Source: a virus. From it: 64,000 nt of DNA. Positions within the stretch are counted from its first letter, which is position 1. Every line of letters begins with the position of its first letter. The stretch spans positions 1-64,000 of IMG/VR virus record IMGVR_UViG_3300037333_000013; one strand, 5' to 3'. The position numbers were made by a program, and so were the translations under genes. The notes beneath the pieces were generated by a model, which was not told the DNA's origin, did no database searches, and saw only the letters and a program-made list of their open reading frames with translations. Below are positions 44,181-53,717 of this stretch, piece after piece.

Positions 44181-46514
44181 TTAATATCTTAACATCTTGT
44201 TATAAGAACCAATAATATAGTCCTCAACTCTTGGAACAACATATTCCTTGTTCCCACTAATATACTTAAAGTGTTTCGGTATGTTCTTACAGTATAACTG
44301 TACAAACTTCACATCGAACCCCTTAATCTCCCTAAGTCTACCAATCATCTGTATATATGTGGCAATGCTGTCTATGTTCACCGTGTTTAGTGTAAAGATA
44401 AGGTTCTTCACATCAATCGCTTCTGCAAAGACTTGTGGGTGTGTTACTCTAATGTCTGGTTCTAATGCATTCTCGTACTTGTCTTTCCCAGTATACTCTC
44501 TCACATCTAGCGTAGGATACCACTCCTTAACGGCATTTGTGATGACAGTCACCATCTTCAAACTAGATGCAAAGATGAGACATCTGTCATTTCCTCTGTT
44601 CTTTTTTATATAGAACATATCTACGTAGTGTCTTATCATCTCTAAGTAGTCCTCTAATAGTCTACTATTTCTGATAATGATATCTTCAAACATATCGTGG
44701 TTGTAACCATACCCACCATTCACACGTAACTCTCTAGCGGTATCTATACTATACCCAACATTCTCTAACTTAATATAGCTTTTATACGTCAGTAAGTCTA
44801 GACGCATATCTTCTGTAAAGAGTCCGTAGTGGAATCGGTTCAGTGCTTTGTCTTTTGTAATCAATGTGGCTGTTAGACCAATGACTTTCTTTGGGTCTAG
44901 TGCTAAGACTGCACGATAGACGTTGCTAAAGCTCTTGTGTGTTTCATCATTGACGAATGTGTGTATCTTTAGTTTACGCATAAACTCTTTCGGAGTAATG
45001 CAATATTCAGTCTCATCTGCTTTAATGGTATTCAAAAAGTATTCGTCAAAGTTATGGAACGTAGAACCACTTACCAAGATGAATGGAGGTACTTTATCCA
45101 TACCCATCAATTTACAGAATGACTTCTTGCCACTAAGTACAAATATATCATCATCCTCTACATCAAAGTATGTCTTGATGTCTAGTATCCACTTGCTGAT
45201 GTGTCCAGCTAACAGATAAAATAGTGTACGTTTCTTTAACTTTGAGATAACTAAGTTTGCCATATAAGTATTATGTGTTACGATATAATCTGTTGTGACA
45301 TAGAGTTCAGACTCATTGTACACTTCAATGCACGTCGCATTACAGACTCTCGTCGGTTCACACGACACGACTTCGACATATGAATCATCAAACCCTCTGA
45401 GTACATAGACAACATTTTCATATTTAATGTCTACTTGATACCCTGTTGAATAAAGTAGATGTTTTACAATTTCATAGAGTGTTCTATTGGTTGTCACATA
45501 CTTTATCCCACTGTTATTCCTAATTCCTTCTAAATGAAAACCTCTTAGTATTGAATGGCGTTCTTCTACTGTCAATTTTGCAAAGTAAAGACTTGGATTA
45601 TGTCTCATCTTACGAACAATGGATGTCACCTCTTTAAAGTGTGTAAATGATATATTCTGGCCAACCACTTTAAATTCATTGTCACTTACTACCCCATAGA
45701 GTTTAGATAGGTGACTCTCACCAAGCATCATATAGTCATCACCGCATACACCGAACATCAATACTGTTGATGCTATATAGTGTAACTCCGATAGTGCGTG
45801 TGTCTTATAAGGTTTAAACAATGGTATCTCAACACGTATCTTTGTCTTAAGACAAGCCTTTAATACTTTCGTATTAATCGTTTGTTCTAGTCCCCCTATC
45901 TTACATTTCCACAAGTGTTCGAGACCACACTCCGTTTTTCTACCATCTTTCAGTGCTACCTCATACATCTGTTTATTATAGTGTTTTGATACACTTGTAA
46001 TAAACGTCTCTTTACCATTATATGTTGTGACACTCTTTCCTACGTATGAACTCCCTATTGTTTCCCAGCCACGCTCTGTGAGTATTGGCGTATCGTCTGG
46101 TTGCATCTTCCCATATCCAGTACGTGCCATTACAAGTACTCTATCTGGATTCCGTTCTTTCAACATACCATTAATAAAGAACTCCTGTTCATCGCGTGGT
46201 TCGAATGTGTTCTTAAATGGAACATCAATGTCATCATATTCAGTCTCATCTACGATAACCGGAGAGAGTTTCTTTGCACCAAATCTGCTGACAAATTTAT
46301 AAATAAAAAACTGTGCGTCAGACGAGAGAATGGTATACTCGTTCTCTCTAATATTATGAAGATAGTATTTGTCTTTTGGGACGAACGTTGTCTTCCCTTT
46401 CACACGTAACATCTTCATTGTCACGAGTGTCTGACAGAAGTCTTTCATAAAGAAGTCCTCCTCATTGTTCTCAGGCATACACCTGAGAACTTGGTTTCCC
46501 TCTACTAACTTCAT
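44181..46514 (-). CDS. SF2 DNA helicase (UvsW-like) interrupted by an intein
   Basis: A 777-residue precursor. The helicase parts carry motif I (ARTGYGK at 130-136 continuing as T416 after the intein), motif II NDETH (~522-526), motif III GLTATL (546-551) and a C-terminal QMIGRLRE (motif VI). This order fits UvsW-type helicases that remodel recombination and replication intermediates. The Walker A lysine and threonine are separated by a 279-residue insert, so the unspliced protein cannot bind ATP normally. The exteins together are 498 residues, like UvsW. The gene follows the beta/beta-prime genes by 14 bases in the same operon. Confidence 0.85.
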   Translation of the reverse strand: MKLVEGNQVLRCMPENNEEDFFMKDFCQTLVTMKMLRVKGKTTFVPKDKYYLHNIRENEYTILSSDAQFFIYKFVSRFGAKKLSPVIVDETEYDDIDVPFKNTFEPRDEQEFFINGMLKERNPDRVLVMARTGYGKMQPDDTPILTERGWETIGSSYVGKSVTTYNGKETFITSVSKHYNKQMYEVALKDGRKTECGLEHLWKCKIGGLEQTINTKVLKACLKTKIRVEIPLFKPYKTHALSELHYIASTVLMFGVCGDDYMMLGESHLSKLYGVVSDNEFKVVGQNISFTHFKEVTSIVRKMRHNPSLYFAKLTVEERHSILRGFHLEGIRNNSGIKYVTTNRTLYEIVKHLLYSTGYQVDIKYENVVYVLRGFDDSYVEVVSCEPTRVCNATCIEVYNESELYVTTDYIVTHNTYMANLVISKLKKRTLFYLLAGHISKWILDIKTYFDVEDDDIFVLSGKKSFCKLMGMDKVPPFILVSGSTFHNFDEYFLNTIKADETEYCITPKEFMRKLKIHTFVNDETHKSFSNVYRAVLALDPKKVIGLTATLITKDKALNRFHYGLFTEDMRLDLLTYKSYIKLENVGYSIDTARELRVNGGYGYNHDMFEDIIIRNSRLLEDYLEMIRHYVDMFYIKKNRGNDRCLIFASSLKMVTVITNAVKEWYPTLDVREYTGKDKYENALEPDIRVTHPQVFAEAIDVKNLIFTLNTVNIDSIATYIQMIGRLREIKGFDVKFVQLYCKNIPKHFKYISGNKEYVVPRVEDYIIGSYNKMLRY
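45270..46106 (-). other. Class 3 intein with LAGLIDADG-like domain, within the helicase
   Basis: Residues 137-415 of the helicase precursor. It begins MQPDDTPILTERGW, lacking Cys/Ser1, and ends DYIVTHN before T416. It has the class 3 triad: Trp202 in block B (GLEHLWKC), Cys395 in block F (ATCIEVY) and Thr413 in block G (VTHN). Between them, YIASTVLMFGVCGDD and ILRGFHLEG resemble the two LAGLIDADG helices, followed by TLYEIVKHLLYSTGYQV. The second has Glu where Asp is typical, so endonuclease activity is uncertain. Confidence 0.82.
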
Positions 46515-46528
46515 TGTAGCTCCTTTTT

Positions 46529-48397
46529 TTAGTCGTAGTTATCTAAAAATCCTTGTGGGTCTATGAGTACATCTAAGTTATGTGGCTCTTTCATCTCAGA
46601 CTCAATATTATGTATGGTAAACATATTTTGCAATGTCCCAGTAGAAGCCATTGATGTAAACCCACGATACTTTGTAATGGTCCGTATTGTACCAACCTTT
46701 GCATCTAGCCCTCTAGACATCATATAATTCGTCTTTGATGGGTCTTTTGACGCTAGTCCATAGATAACTGTGGCTAGGTGTGAAATGTGCAGACTTAGCT
46801 TTGTATTGTATAAGTCGAAGGTCTCATTTAGAATACGTTCTAGAGACTCAATCTTACCACCATTAATACTCTTACCAGAACCCATGAGTGATTCCAGGTT
46901 CTTTACAAGTTGGTTGTAGTTGAATACATGATTTGGTATGAATAAGAACGGTGTCTTGTAGTTCCAGTTTGTGATATCTACCTCATAACTATCACCATTC
47001 ATTGTCTTACCATATGTTACCATATGCTTTAAGAACTCGGATGTGAATGCCCCGGACTTGTTACCTGCACCTATCTTGAGTTCTAACTCTTCTATCTTCC
47101 CTTTGCTATCTTCTAACTTGATAACGACTGTTTTCACATTAGAAATTCTCTCTGGTGAGACTCTCATGACATCTCTCTCTGTTGTGATGTCCTTAAACCC
47201 ATATGACTCACGCACCTTAACAGAGAGTGTTACGCGTTTGTATTTCTTGTAGAACCTTGTAAATGATAAATTAATATCAGATACTTTAATGTATTTAGAT
47301 AAGTCTCGGCTCAATACGTAGATACCACCATCTGCTGATACGATGAAGTGCTTTGCAGAGAGCAATGACTGTACTGCTGGCTCATTTACCTTTGTACAAG
47401 ACCACTGCCCTAAGTTGAATGCTTTGTGCTTCGCATACCCATGCTTACCGAAACAAGCACTACATACTTCTTTATTGTCCTTAAGTGTACAAGACAATGC
47501 TGTTCTGACATATATTGTCTTTCCGAATAGATGTGTATCATCTCTCGTAATTGTCTTCCACTCGTCTTCAATGTTTATCTTATACATCTGACCTAACAAA
47601 TGTTGTATATCACCATCGTAGTAGTCCCCATGTTCAGTCTTACCTGGTGGTCTAACAAACCGTTGTATCCCAACCTTTGAACCACAGTCTGTATATTTTA
47701 GCTTCTGCACATACTCTGATATAATCTGCGTCGCCTTTGCAAACGACTCAGCATCTCTAATAGATTGTGACGAATAGAAGAGTGCAGTAACAGCACCACG
47801 AGAATCAATCGCTTCAGAAATCAAGTCCGTGTATCCCTCAGCATAGGACTCTGGAATAATCGTACTGAAGATATCGCCAGCAATGTCATTACCGAACCCT
47901 CTTAGTGCTAAACATTGGTCTCCTTGCTTTGTATTAAAAGACTCTGTCAAGTATCCTATACGTACTTGGTTATCTTCACGTATCTCCTCGTTAATGACAC
48001 GTTTTGTCTCTTGGTAAACTTTCTTTACATTTACTGGGTTAGGGTTATCCAATAGTTCTCGTTTTACCTTTCTAATATTCTCATTGTTTATAATTTCATA
48101 AATATCAGATGTTGGCATAAACGACATGTACTTATCGTGCCCGAATCCATACTTATTATACACATCATTAATGAGTTTAAATGTGAGTATGTTGAACTGT
48201 TCTAATGCTTGTTGAAGTTTATCTACTGGTATATAAATAAACATATCTTTGTAAACATCATTTAGTGTAGATACAAGTGTCTTCTTTCCGTAGAGACCAC
48301 TTTTATAATGGTCTCTAATATCGTAGCGTGTTGTTAATCCTACTGAACGTGCTATGTCATTTATCTTAGTGTTCAAGTCAACTTCAGTCTTTGTCAC
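46529..48397 (-). CDS. RNA polymerase beta-prime-like subunit, C-terminal half
   Basis: A 622-residue protein. SRGAVTALFYSSQSIRDAES through KYTDCGSKVGI aligns by eye with the trigger-loop region and DCGT of bacterial beta-prime. The four zinc ligands are kept: Cys in TDCGS, then SCTLKDNKEVCSAC. LGQWSCTKVNEPAVQSLLSAKH corresponds to the [20 protein letters not shown]...H region. The catalytic NADFDGD motif of the beta-prime N-terminal half is absent, so another gene outside the window must supply it. Jumbo phages carry such split polymerases for host-independent transcription. Overlaps the beta gene by 14 bases. Confidence 0.82.
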   Translation of the reverse strand: MTKTEVDLNTKINDIARSVGLTTRYDIRDHYKSGLYGKKTLVSTLNDVYKDMFIYIPVDKLQQALEQFNILTFKLINDVYNKYGFGHDKYMSFMPTSDIYEIINNENIRKVKRELLDNPNPVNVKKVYQETKRVINEEIREDNQVRIGYLTESFNTKQGDQCLALRGFGNDIAGDIFSTIIPESYAEGYTDLISEAIDSRGAVTALFYSSQSIRDAESFAKATQIISEYVQKLKYTDCGSKVGIQRFVRPPGKTEHGDYYDGDIQHLLGQMYKINIEDEWKTITRDDTHLFGKTIYVRTALSCTLKDNKEVCSACFGKHGYAKHKAFNLGQWSCTKVNEPAVQSLLSAKHFIVSADGGIYVLSRDLSKYIKVSDINLSFTRFYKKYKRVTLSVKVRESYGFKDITTERDVMRVSPERISNVKTVVIKLEDSKGKIEELELKIGAGNKSGAFTSEFLKHMVTYGKTMNGDSYEVDITNWNYKTPFLFIPNHVFNYNQLVKNLESLMGSGKSINGGKIESLERILNETFDLYNTKLSLHISHLATVIYGLASKDPSKTNYMMSRGLDAKVGTIRTITKYRGFTSMASTGTLQNMFTIHNIESEMKEPHNLDVLIDPQGFLDNYD

Positions 48398-50444
48398 GTA
48401 CTATTCCTTTTAAATTTAACCCTATTGATTGGGTAATCCCTTTGAGTGTCTTTAATACGACCTCTTCTCCAAACGGAATCTCTTTTCTGTTTACAATCTT
48501 ATCGATATTGGATGGCTTTGGTTCATCGAGTAGTTTCCTAGCAATGTGATACTTTGTCTTCATTGCTAAGGAACGGTCTCTCATCTCTGCCAATACAGCT
48601 GGGTGACAGTAGCTCGCCACAAATCGTGTCTCCGTCTCAGACCACTTCGTTGATTTCTCATTGATGACAGAACCTTCTTTTTGAGAAGTCGGTGGTGCAA
48701 CAGGTATCCCTAACGGATTAAGTCTAGAACTCGCAACAACCAACCCATCATCTGCAATCTTATTCAGAGAGAACATATATTGTGTATGCACATGTGTTGG
48801 CATGACACTCATCTCGTATCCTCCGTCGGATGTTGGTATCTTTACTACTTCCTCTTTAATAGCATACTCTGACTCACGTATCTTATCCATAATCACTGAG
48901 AACTTTGTCGCTTTACCATCTTCTCCTTTTACACCTAATGGTATTGGGTATGATATATGCGACTTATAGAACGACAGATACATCCTCGCACGTCGTTCCG
49001 GTTTTGCGTTTTCTAGTATCATTGCTTTCTCTGGATTCACTAACTTAAAGAGACCGATATACATTCTATCTAATTCAGATAGGTTGTCATTGACAAACTC
49101 TTTCACACTACCATTACGTGTGTTTATGAATGCTTTTATTTTCATATCTAAGACACGTACTGCTGTCCCAACATACCCCTCACCTAGATTTCCTAAATTC
49201 ATACGGTGCATATTTGAGTTCGATACAATCATGATATCTGCACGAATTCCGTTTGCATCGACAGGCATCATCTCTTTAGGGACAACAACAGAGATAACCC
49301 CTTTACTACCATGTGTTGTTGTTTGTTTAAATCCAACGTTTACCTTTCTTGTGTATTGCAACGTAATCTCTATGGTGAATGTAGGAACACGTTGTTTCTT
49401 CACTTGTCTGTCTACTTTAGGGTGATAAAGCTTTTGTAGTCTGACTAGTTCTACATATAGTTCATTCTCAAAGTCTACATCTCTATGTGTGTCACTGTAA
49501 TGTTTACATCTGTTGATGAAGTTTAGGTCAAAACTCTTCTTGTTCATCGCAAGCTCCATGAGCATGTCGTGTGCTACTGATAAAGTGTTTGTTTTCTTAC
49601 CGTCAGGGTTGTGTAGTACGGTGACATCAACAACACGTGCGGCTGGAGAGTCTACTTTATACAGATGGTCGTGTATATAGTCAACATAAGACAAATCTTT
49701 ATAACTACAATTTGATAAGAAGTTATCATCGTCCATCTCACGGGTTGCCATGACCAATGCACCACTACCAATAATATCTCCTACTCTAGGGAGTGGCTTA
49801 TATTCATTCTCATCTCCATGCACGTTTAATAGTACTGTTCTACCGTCAGAGTATGTCTTAAAGGACGAGAACAAGTCCATTTCAAACATATCTTGATAAG
49901 CATCAGAGATGTAGAATGCATCTTCTGCTACTTCTGATTTACTGGTATACATAATACTACAGTTCTTTCCGTATGCAAATATACCATCTTTCTCTGCATT
50001 TGTTGACGTTAAGTCTAAAGTGTCATAGATACCACCTTCTCTTAGGTTCATCATATCTTTCGTGAACTTCTGTTCGTAGCCGAACTTCTTATCTTTCTTC
50101 CCCCATCTATCTACTTTAATAAATCCTAGCTTGTTTTCATCTAGGTTCTTATAAATCACGTTGACATAGGTTGCATCTTCTATCTCGCCGTACGTACCTT
50201 TTCCTAGCTCAAAATATGGCAGTATTGCTATGACTTCGAACTTACACCTTATGCGATGATGATAGTTCATCTCTCTAAACTCTTTCTCTAGTGTTGAGAT
50301 GATATATGGTGTATCTGGATTCTTTATTGAAACAGCGTTACCCATTTGTGTAAAGAACATATACTTTCTACTAGACGAATCCATATTCGCTTGTGGACAA
50401 AGTGCTGTTGCACTATACGCTTTTTTATCTAACTCTACCTGCAT
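48384..50444 (-). CDS. RNA polymerase beta-like subunit, C-terminal half
   Basis: A 686-residue protein. SRKYMFFTQMGNAVSIKNPD near the N terminus, THGSKGVISVVVPKEMMPVD followed by GIRADIMIVSNSNMHRMNLG in the middle (compare GRHGNKGVVSxxxPxEDMP and NPLGVPSRMNIGQ of bacterial beta), and near the end QYMFSLNKIADD...GLVVASSRLNPLG with a clamp-like helix. The N-terminal beta half must be encoded elsewhere. Start at 50444 has AAAGGAG upstream; the promoter box is 30 bases further. Forms one operon with beta-prime and the helicase. Confidence 0.82.
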   Translation of the reverse strand: MQVELDKKAYSATALCPQANMDSSSRKYMFFTQMGNAVSIKNPDTPYIISTLEKEFREMNYHHRIRCKFEVIAILPYFELGKGTYGEIEDATYVNVIYKNLDENKLGFIKVDRWGKKDKKFGYEQKFTKDMMNLREGGIYDTLDLTSTNAEKDGIFAYGKNCSIMYTSKSEVAEDAFYISDAYQDMFEMDLFSSFKTYSDGRTVLLNVHGDENEYKPLPRVGDIIGSGALVMATREMDDDNFLSNCSYKDLSYVDYIHDHLYKVDSPAARVVDVTVLHNPDGKKTNTLSVAHDMLMELAMNKKSFDLNFINRCKHYSDTHRDVDFENELYVELVRLQKLYHPKVDRQVKKQRVPTFTIEITLQYTRKVNVGFKQTTTHGSKGVISVVVPKEMMPVDANGIRADIMIVSNSNMHRMNLGNLGEGYVGTAVRVLDMKIKAFINTRNGSVKEFVNDNLSELDRMYIGLFKLVNPEKAMILENAKPERRARMYLSFYKSHISYPIPLGVKGEDGKATKFSVIMDKIRESEYAIKEEVVKIPTSDGGYEMSVMPTHVHTQYMFSLNKIADDGLVVASSRLNPLGIPVAPPTSQKEGSVINEKSTKWSETETRFVASYCHPAVLAEMRDRSLAMKTKYHIARKLLDEPKPSNIDKIVNRKEIPFGEEVVLKTLKGITQSIGLNLKGIVRDKD

Positions 50445-50473
50445 ACTTTCTCCTTTGTTGTAGGTTACATTTA

Positions 50474-50482
50474 AATAATATA
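50474..50482 (-). promoter_or_regulatory. Phage promoter box of the polymerase operon
   Basis: Minus-strand TTTTTATACTTA-TATATTATT-TAAATGTAACC, 30 bases before the beta start codon. There is no structured leader here. Confidence 0.65.
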
Positions 50483-50516
50483 TAAGTATAAAAAGACATT
50501 AAAAATAGGATAGATA

Positions 50517-50813
50517 ATGCTAGATAAATTCGTGACAGTTGGAAAACGTGTAGTTGATAAAAGTAAGAAATATGAAGTACGTAAAGTTATTACTGCTAAT
50601 GATAAAGATATAGTAGAGATAGAACTCAATACAGTCAATGCACGTGCTTATATTGGTGACTTCTATGGGTTACTTATGACGTTAAAGATTGATAGACATT
50701 TATGGAACGAAGTGATGGACTTAAACAATATACGATGCTCCTCTGATTATAATGGAAATATTCACGTATTAAAGACGTTCGGAACAACAACTATACAAAA
50801 AACAAATATGTAG
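50517..50813 (+). CDS. Small protein of unknown function
   Basis: A 98-residue basic, beta-rich protein, divergent from the polymerase operon. ATAGGAT precedes the ATG. Single-gene unit ended by a shared hairpin. No family recognised. Confidence 0.6.
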   Translation: MLDKFVTVGKRVVDKSKKYEVRKVITANDKDIVEIELNTVNARAYIGDFYGLLMTLKIDRHLWNEVMDLNNIRCSSDYNGNIHVLKTFGTTTIQKTNM

Positions 50814-50817
50814 CACC

Positions 50818-50843
50818 TCCCATAGGCACACGTGCCTATGGGA
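50818..50843. terminator. Shared terminator of convergent genes
   Basis: 12-bp perfect stem TCCCATAGGCAC/GTGCCTATGGGA with a 2-base centre; it overlaps the end of the minus-strand gene. Confidence 0.7.
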
Positions 50844-52206
50844 TAGATGTTCTTGTTATTTTTGTGTTCTGTTGTTGTGGTATGTATCCTTGTTGCATAT
50901 ATTGTGGATATGCCTGTTGTGCTTGTTGGTATTGCTGTGTCTGTTGTGGTGGCACGTTATAACTATATTGTTGTACCTGTTGACTTTGTTGTTGTCCTTT
51001 ACCATACACATATGGTGTAACAGCCATCTGTCCATTTTGCGTATTCTGAGCCACTACCATCTCGATACCATTCATCAAGTTTATGACATTCCCATAGTTG
51101 TCTACATATGGATAGGTCTTCTGTTGTTGCATTTGTTGTTGTGTCTGCTGTTGTGGCATTACATACTGTTGTTGTAGTTGTTGTTGCATTTGCTGTTGTG
51201 GAACTACATACTGTTGTTGCATTTGTTGTTGTGCAAGTTGTGGTATGATGTCTGACAGTGGTACGATGTTTGTTCCATTGTTTGACTCCTCTTCAGATGT
51301 GTCGGTATCTTCTTGTTGTTCATACCTGATTTCTGTTTTATCCTTAATGTCGATGTATGGTATCGCCGATGCCATTGATGTAAAACTAGAAAGTTTCTTT
51401 ACGTCATTATAGGTTAGTGTCTTGTTAAACATAGAAACATATCCAGAGTCAGGTGTAGCTATTGGTTCAATCTCGTCAAGTACATCGGTTATCTTTACGA
51501 TTGACTTAATGAGCGTTGTTGCAACTGTATGTTTTGCTAATACAGAGTAACCTAGTCTTGTACCAAACATATCGTTAATGTGTTCTAGATACGCAATCAA
51601 TACTTCACTGTCTATTCTTCTGTACTTTGGATACAGTTCTTTCACTGTCTCTGACTCGATTGATTCTAATAGCTTATGCTTAATAACCATAGCACTAGGG
51701 ACTTTCTCACCATCTACCTCAATGTTCGTTCTATAATGCAGTGAGACAATCTTATCACCACTCTCCAAGAACTTGATGTAGTTAGATAGCATTGTCTCAT
51801 CATAGAGTTTCTTCGATGCTTTCTTTGCACCTTCTACTGTTGAGAAGAACTTACCATTTGAACGCACTGTCTTAAAGTCATAATCTACCTTGTTAATCTG
51901 GTTCTGAACAAACGACACCAAGATAGATTTTAGTGTTAAGTTTAAGTTCAACTCTATAATCTTTAATATCTTGTTTGTGATTGGTTCCTTTGATTGGTTC
52001 CTATATCTGATTAGGTTTTCATAGAGTGGGTTGAAAATCACTGCCCTAATCTCCCCATCAATTAGATACCTCTTATTCACATTGTACAACTCTAGTGGAT
52101 ACCCTTGTACCATTAACTTAGAGTTTCCAACCATCACGACATCATCTTCTACATCCAGACAGAGGCTCTTTAAGAACCTCTTATAAAACTTTTGTAACTC
52201 TTCCAT
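50836..52206 (-). CDS. Protein with long glutamine-rich C-terminal tail
   Basis: A 456-residue protein. Residues 1-290 are folded-looking and helical; from about 300 to the end the sequence is dominated by Q with Y, V, P and M (for example QQQMQQQLQQQYVMPQQQTQ). The coding repeat is CAA/CAG triplets, a substrate for slippage. Such tails resemble prion-like disordered regions. It lies among the structural genes 50.8-57.3 kb and may be a virion or scaffold-type protein; no family recognised. Confidence 0.65.
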   Translation of the reverse strand: MEELQKFYKRFLKSLCLDVEDDVVMVGNSKLMVQGYPLELYNVNKRYLIDGEIRAVIFNPLYENLIRYRNQSKEPITNKILKIIELNLNLTLKSILVSFVQNQINKVDYDFKTVRSNGKFFSTVEGAKKASKKLYDETMLSNYIKFLESGDKIVSLHYRTNIEVDGEKVPSAMVIKHKLLESIESETVKELYPKYRRIDSEVLIAYLEHINDMFGTRLGYSVLAKHTVATTLIKSIVKITDVLDEIEPIATPDSGYVSMFNKTLTYNDVKKLSSFTSMASAIPYIDIKDKTEIRYEQQEDTDTSEEESNNGTNIVPLSDIIPQLAQQQMQQQYVVPQQQMQQQLQQQYVMPQQQTQQQMQQQKTYPYVDNYGNVINLMNGIEMVVAQNTQNGQMAVTPYVYGKGQQQSQQVQQYSYNVPPQQTQQYQQAQQAYPQYMQQGYIPQQQNTKITRTSIP

Positions 52207-52217
52207 AATACCTCCTC

Positions 52218-53717
52218 TTAGATATTTATAATTGCTTCTGATAATGTTTTTACATTATTAGACGCTGTTGTTTGCTCATCGTAGTTTGCTATGACAGGAC
52301 TCATCGTTGAGTATGCATAAGTACTGAACGACGATACTTTTGTCCCTATTCCACCTACTGTTACCTCTACTCTTGCACCCATCTTATTGATGAGTATCCC
52401 TAATCCAATATCTCTTCCTTGCGACACCAATGGGAATACAGTTGTCTGTACCATAGACACAATTGCTTGGAACACTGTTACTGGATTCATACCATCCCTT
52501 GAGAACATCAAATGGTCGTTAATGAGGTCTACTACAACATTATTTCCTATGTTCATATTGGATACTGTGATATGCATCTCTGTTATTGCAAACTTCTTCA
52601 TAATTGGTTGTAGTGCATCGACAAACATATGGGCAGTTGTATCTAATATAGACTCACCACTATTTTCATCAGCATCATATAGATTACTTGCTACATTCGC
52701 GTTCGTTTCAACCAGGAGCATATTGTCATCTACATATCTTTCACCATTGATACCTATCTCGTTGAATAGTTCTACCAATGTATTGTATGTAAAACTCGAT
52801 GTACTGTCAAACATACGCTTACTCAACCAGTTGAAAAACGTGTTCATTACCAATTTTGGCTCGCTCACGTACGTTGCCGCTCTCGCACCTACTCTGTATC
52901 TATCTTCTTCTTTCATACCGTAGTCGTGTGCTAACGATATATTTGTGAGTGTTGTACCTAGTGACTCGATAGGATTGTTATGTTCCGATTTACTCTCTAT
53001 TGGTTTTGTATCGATAGTTGATACCACAGCATTGTCACCATTCATTCCGGATGCCATAAAGTCTAAACTTAAGTCTGTTGGTCTGATACTATACAACTTC
53101 TCATGTTTTCCCATAATCTCCATCTTCTCATAATCAAACTCTATTGTCGTTCCGTATGGATTAGACAATACATTATATGCCTCACTAAGTACATTGTTCT
53201 GATAGATAGAGACAGAGTCAACGATAAACTCTGTATTTGGGTCCAGTGTTCCTTGTAGTGTCTTATCTGCACCATAAGTATACCCAGAGATGACAGTCTC
53301 TTCTACCGTACACCCCATACCTTGTATTGGCGACTCATTTGTTGTAACGAGCGTAAGCTCAAACGCATAGCGTTTTCCCCATCCACCTTTAATCATTGCC
53401 TCTGATGCGAGTGGTGAATATTGGACAATGTTTGAGTAATTGTTCGATAAATTCTCTACTGAAAACGCATTCTCTCTAAATCTACTAAAGTCCTCTTGCA
53501 GTCCTGCCTTTGACATATCATCTAGCACTAGGTGTTTACCTCTACGGTAGTTCTTCGTAGCAAGTGTCTCAGTAAGTTCGAAACTCTTGATTCTCATTGT
53601 TCTGAGTTTTATCAAGTGTAAGTCGAATGTCTCTTGCACCATTGCTGTTTGCTCATCTAGTGTTGGCTGTGCTTGTTGTGTCATTTGATTATTTAGTTCG
53701 TTTAAGTATGGGTTCAT
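52218..53717 (-). CDS. Probable virion structural protein
   Basis: A 499-residue protein, Asn/Ser/Thr-rich with long beta-prone stretches and few lysines in the centre. AGGAGG-like ribosome sites flank it and its start overlaps the preceding stop. Between the capsid-like gene and the Q-rich gene, so it is likely a head, neck or tail component. No family recognised. Confidence 0.55.
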   Translation of the reverse strand: MNPYLNELNNQMTQQAQPTLDEQTAMVQETFDLHLIKLRTMRIKSFELTETLATKNYRRGKHLVLDDMSKAGLQEDFSRFRENAFSVENLSNNYSNIVQYSPLASEAMIKGGWGKRYAFELTLVTTNESPIQGMGCTVEETVISGYTYGADKTLQGTLDPNTEFIVDSVSIYQNNVLSEAYNVLSNPYGTTIEFDYEKMEIMGKHEKLYSIRPTDLSLDFMASGMNGDNAVVSTIDTKPIESKSEHNNPIESLGTTLTNISLAHDYGMKEEDRYRVGARAATYVSEPKLVMNTFFNWLSKRMFDSTSSFTYNTLVELFNEIGINGERYVDDNMLLVETNANVASNLYDADENSGESILDTTAHMFVDALQPIMKKFAITEMHITVSNMNIGNNVVVDLINDHLMFSRDGMNPVTVFQAIVSMVQTTVFPLVSQGRDIGLGILINKMGARVEVTVGGIGTKVSSFSTYAYSTMSPVIANYDEQTTASNNVKTLSEAIINI

